NCBI GenBank assembly: GCA_049513055.1
Contig: JBEKWN010000092.1
Span: forward strand, 1-13,551
DNA: 13,551 bases
Direction of reading: 5' to 3'
From: UBA1163 sp049513055
GTDB lineage: Bacteria > Desulfobacterota > BSN033 > UBA1163
Shown here: positions 12,240 to 13,551 of the stretch, in pieces
Numbering within the stretch: position 1 is the first letter of the stretch
Layout: the number at the start of each line of letters is the position of its first letter
Position numbers and translations under genes: made by a program
The notes under the pieces: generated by a model
Seen by the model: only the letters and a program-made list of their open reading frames with translations
Databases searched by the model: none
Told to the model about the DNA's origin: nothing

Positions 12240-13286
12240 ATGAAGATTCCTAAGATCAGATTTGTTGGTTTATTTCTGATAGTATTCACGCTGCTCTCGG
12301 TTCAATTAATTTTCGCACAGCCGGCTAAGATCGTTACGGAAACCATCATGGTCCCGGCTTCCGATCCCGGTATACAACTACACGTTCGCAACAAGCACCC
12401 CGAGGGTGTATCAAATTTTGGGACTGACCGGATCGTGCTCTTTGTCCACGGCGTCACATACAGCTCTGAATCGGCTTTCGACTTACCACTCAACGGCCTA
12501 TCTTGGATGGATTATGTTGCCCAACGTGGTTGGGATGTCTATATTATGGACTTACGGGGTTATGGGCGCTCAACGCGTCCTTCAGAGATGAGCAAGCCGG
12601 CAGCCGAGAATCCACCCATTGGGGGGAACACAGATGTTGCGGTCAAGGATGTTGGAGCTGTCGTCGATTATATCCTGGCCCGCCGCGGGGTGCAGCGGCT
12701 AAATCTGCTTGGCTGGTCTTGGGGCGCAAACATCATGGGAGGTTATACGGCGCAAAATAATGCCAAAGTAGAACGTCTTATATTCTACGCTCCCCTTTGG
12801 TTTGTCAAGGATGCACCGCCGATTGGAGGGACAGGTCCTCTTGGCGCATACCGAACGGTTAAAAAGGAGGAGGCGAAAAAGCGGATGGTGCGCGGGGTTG
12901 CCCCAGAGAAACAAAAAGAACTATTGCCTGATGACTGGTTCGATGCCTGGTGGGAGGCAACATTGAGGCCCGATCCAGTAGGGGCAGGACAGAATCCACC
13001 CGTGGTACGTGCCCCGAATGGCACTCTTGAAGACTTGCGGAAATATTCGATGTCCGGCAAACCCTACTATGATGCGGCGAATATAACTGCTCCCACCCTT
13101 GTAATTGTAGCAGAGTGGGATGCGGAGGCAGCGCCATATATGGCTGAGGCAACCTTCGCCAACCTTAAGAATACCCCAATCAAGCGAATGGTCATGATCG
13201 GAGAAGGGACCCATTGGGTGTTCATGGAGAAGAACCGTCTGCAGCTCTTTCGTGAAGTACAGCTCTTTCTTGAAGAGCCGAAGTAA
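12240..13286 (+). CDS. Exported alpha/beta hydrolase
   Basis: 348 residues. ATG 12240 follows AGGGGAGGT at 12227-12235. An N-terminal signal peptide (MKIPKIR, hydrophobic to about residue 25, IFA-QPA cleavage) sends it to the periplasm or outside. The alpha/beta-hydrolase core follows. LFVHGV (His70-Gly71) marks the oxyanion region, and VYIMDLRGYGRSTRP is the usual strand-4 and loop. The nucleophile elbow is GWSWG (Ser160), the acid is in IVAEWDAEAAP (Asp294) and the base in GEGTHWVFM (His325). The triad is complete and in order. A cap domain rich in charged residues and Pro lies between about 195 and 275. It probably cleaves an ester, lactone, amide or C-C bond of a small substrate, which the sequence does not identify. 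It is a single-gene unit with its own terminator. Confidence 0.9.
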   Translation: MKIPKIRFVGLFLIVFTLLSVQLIFAQPAKIVTETIMVPASDPGIQLHVRNKHPEGVSNFGTDRIVLFVHGVTYSSESAFDLPLNGLSWMDYVAQRGWDVYIMDLRGYGRSTRPSEMSKPAAENPPIGGNTDVAVKDVGAVVDYILARRGVQRLNLLGWSWGANIMGGYTAQNNAKVERLIFYAPLWFVKDAPPIGGTGPLGAYRTVKKEEAKKRMVRGVAPEKQKELLPDDWFDAWWEATLRPDPVGAGQNPPVVRAPNGTLEDLRKYSMSGKPYYDAANITAPTLVIVAEWDAEAAPYMAEATFANLKNTPIKRMVMIGEGTHWVFMEKNRLQLFREVQLFLEEPK

Positions 13287-13349
13287 CCCGACTTGTACTT
13301 CTGGAGATTTATGAAATAGATTTTCCTGAAGATGCCACTACAATTAGAT

Positions 13350-13380
13350 GGCAGAGTCAAAAATGGCTCTGCCTTTTTTT
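13350..13380 (+). terminator. Intrinsic terminator of the hydrolase gene
   Basis: GGCAGAGTC (13350-13358) pairs with GGCTCTGCC (13365-13373) as a 9-bp stem with one G-U pair and a 6-base A/T loop. Seven T follow directly (13374-13380). It lies 64 bases after the hydrolase stop and is the clearest terminator in the window. The remaining 171 bases to the end show no gene I can support. Confidence 0.88.
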
Positions 13381-13551
13381 GTTTATTTCCTTCGGTAATC
13401 ATTGAATCTAAGATTACCTTTCCACTGCAGACTTGTAGGTGCAATGTTGAATGAGTAGGGGAGTTTTGGTACTCACCTATCTGATAATCCCTAATAGCCC
13501 TCCTTCTGATTCTTCTTTTGAGATAGGGGCTTACAAGTAAGTTCCCCAATC

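Noticed and set aside
13067..13549. 160-codon minus-strand frame at the right edge
   Set aside because: About half lies antisense to the hydrolase and it crosses the terminator; the rest (LLVSPYLKRRIRRRAIRDYQ) is unassigned and has no ribosome-binding site that I can see.
1..13551. CRISPR array or pyl gene set
   Set aside because: No regularly spaced repeats and no pylS/B/C/D-like coding sequence or pylT-like RNA were seen.

Overview
The window looks like part of the chromosome of a strictly anaerobic bacterium. It holds a housekeeping sigma-70 (RpoD) end, a complete branched-chain-amino-acid-type (LIV/HAAT) ABC importer, a corrinoid-dependent methyl-transfer module and the relic of a tungsten/molybdenum aldehyde:ferredoxin oxidoreductase. 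That gene set is typical of Desulfobacterota and similar anaerobes. The assignment is an inference from gene content and style, not from any search.

Layout. (1) 1-424: the last 72 codons of rpoD and a small hypothetical gene. (2) About 425-2257: a decayed, mobile-element-rich stretch. It holds a small phage-type Cys-motif ORF interrupted by an amber codon, a parA gene cut off just after its Walker A box, the 3' two thirds of an IS200/IS605-type Y1 transposase with hairpins at its right end, and several small unassigned scraps. (3) 2258-7055: livK-H-M-G-F in the usual order, with a perfect 15-bp hairpin between the binding protein and the first permease. (4) 7217-9928: a remnant of one corrinoid protein, then an intact trio: corrinoid protein, UroD/MtaA-family methyltransferase and AcsE/MtgA-like methyltetrahydrofolate methyltransferase. 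(5) 10041-10730: the C-terminal relic of an aldehyde:ferredoxin oxidoreductase and a possible transposase tail. (6) 11202-11963: a GC-rich short-chain dehydrogenase unlike its neighbours, bracketed by a short imperfect direct repeat. (7) 12240-13286: an exported alpha/beta hydrolase with a good terminator.

How the parts may work together: the importer would bring in a methylated compound. One methyltransferase would move its methyl group to Co(I) of the corrinoid protein, and the AcsE-like enzyme would pass it to tetrahydrofolate for the Wood-Ljungdahl or C1 pathway. No MttB-type substrate methyltransferase and no corrinoid-reactivating ferredoxin are present. Either the UroD-family protein is the substrate-side enzyme, or the missing component was lost with the deleted first corrinoid gene, or it lies elsewhere. 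The substrate cannot be read from the sequence.
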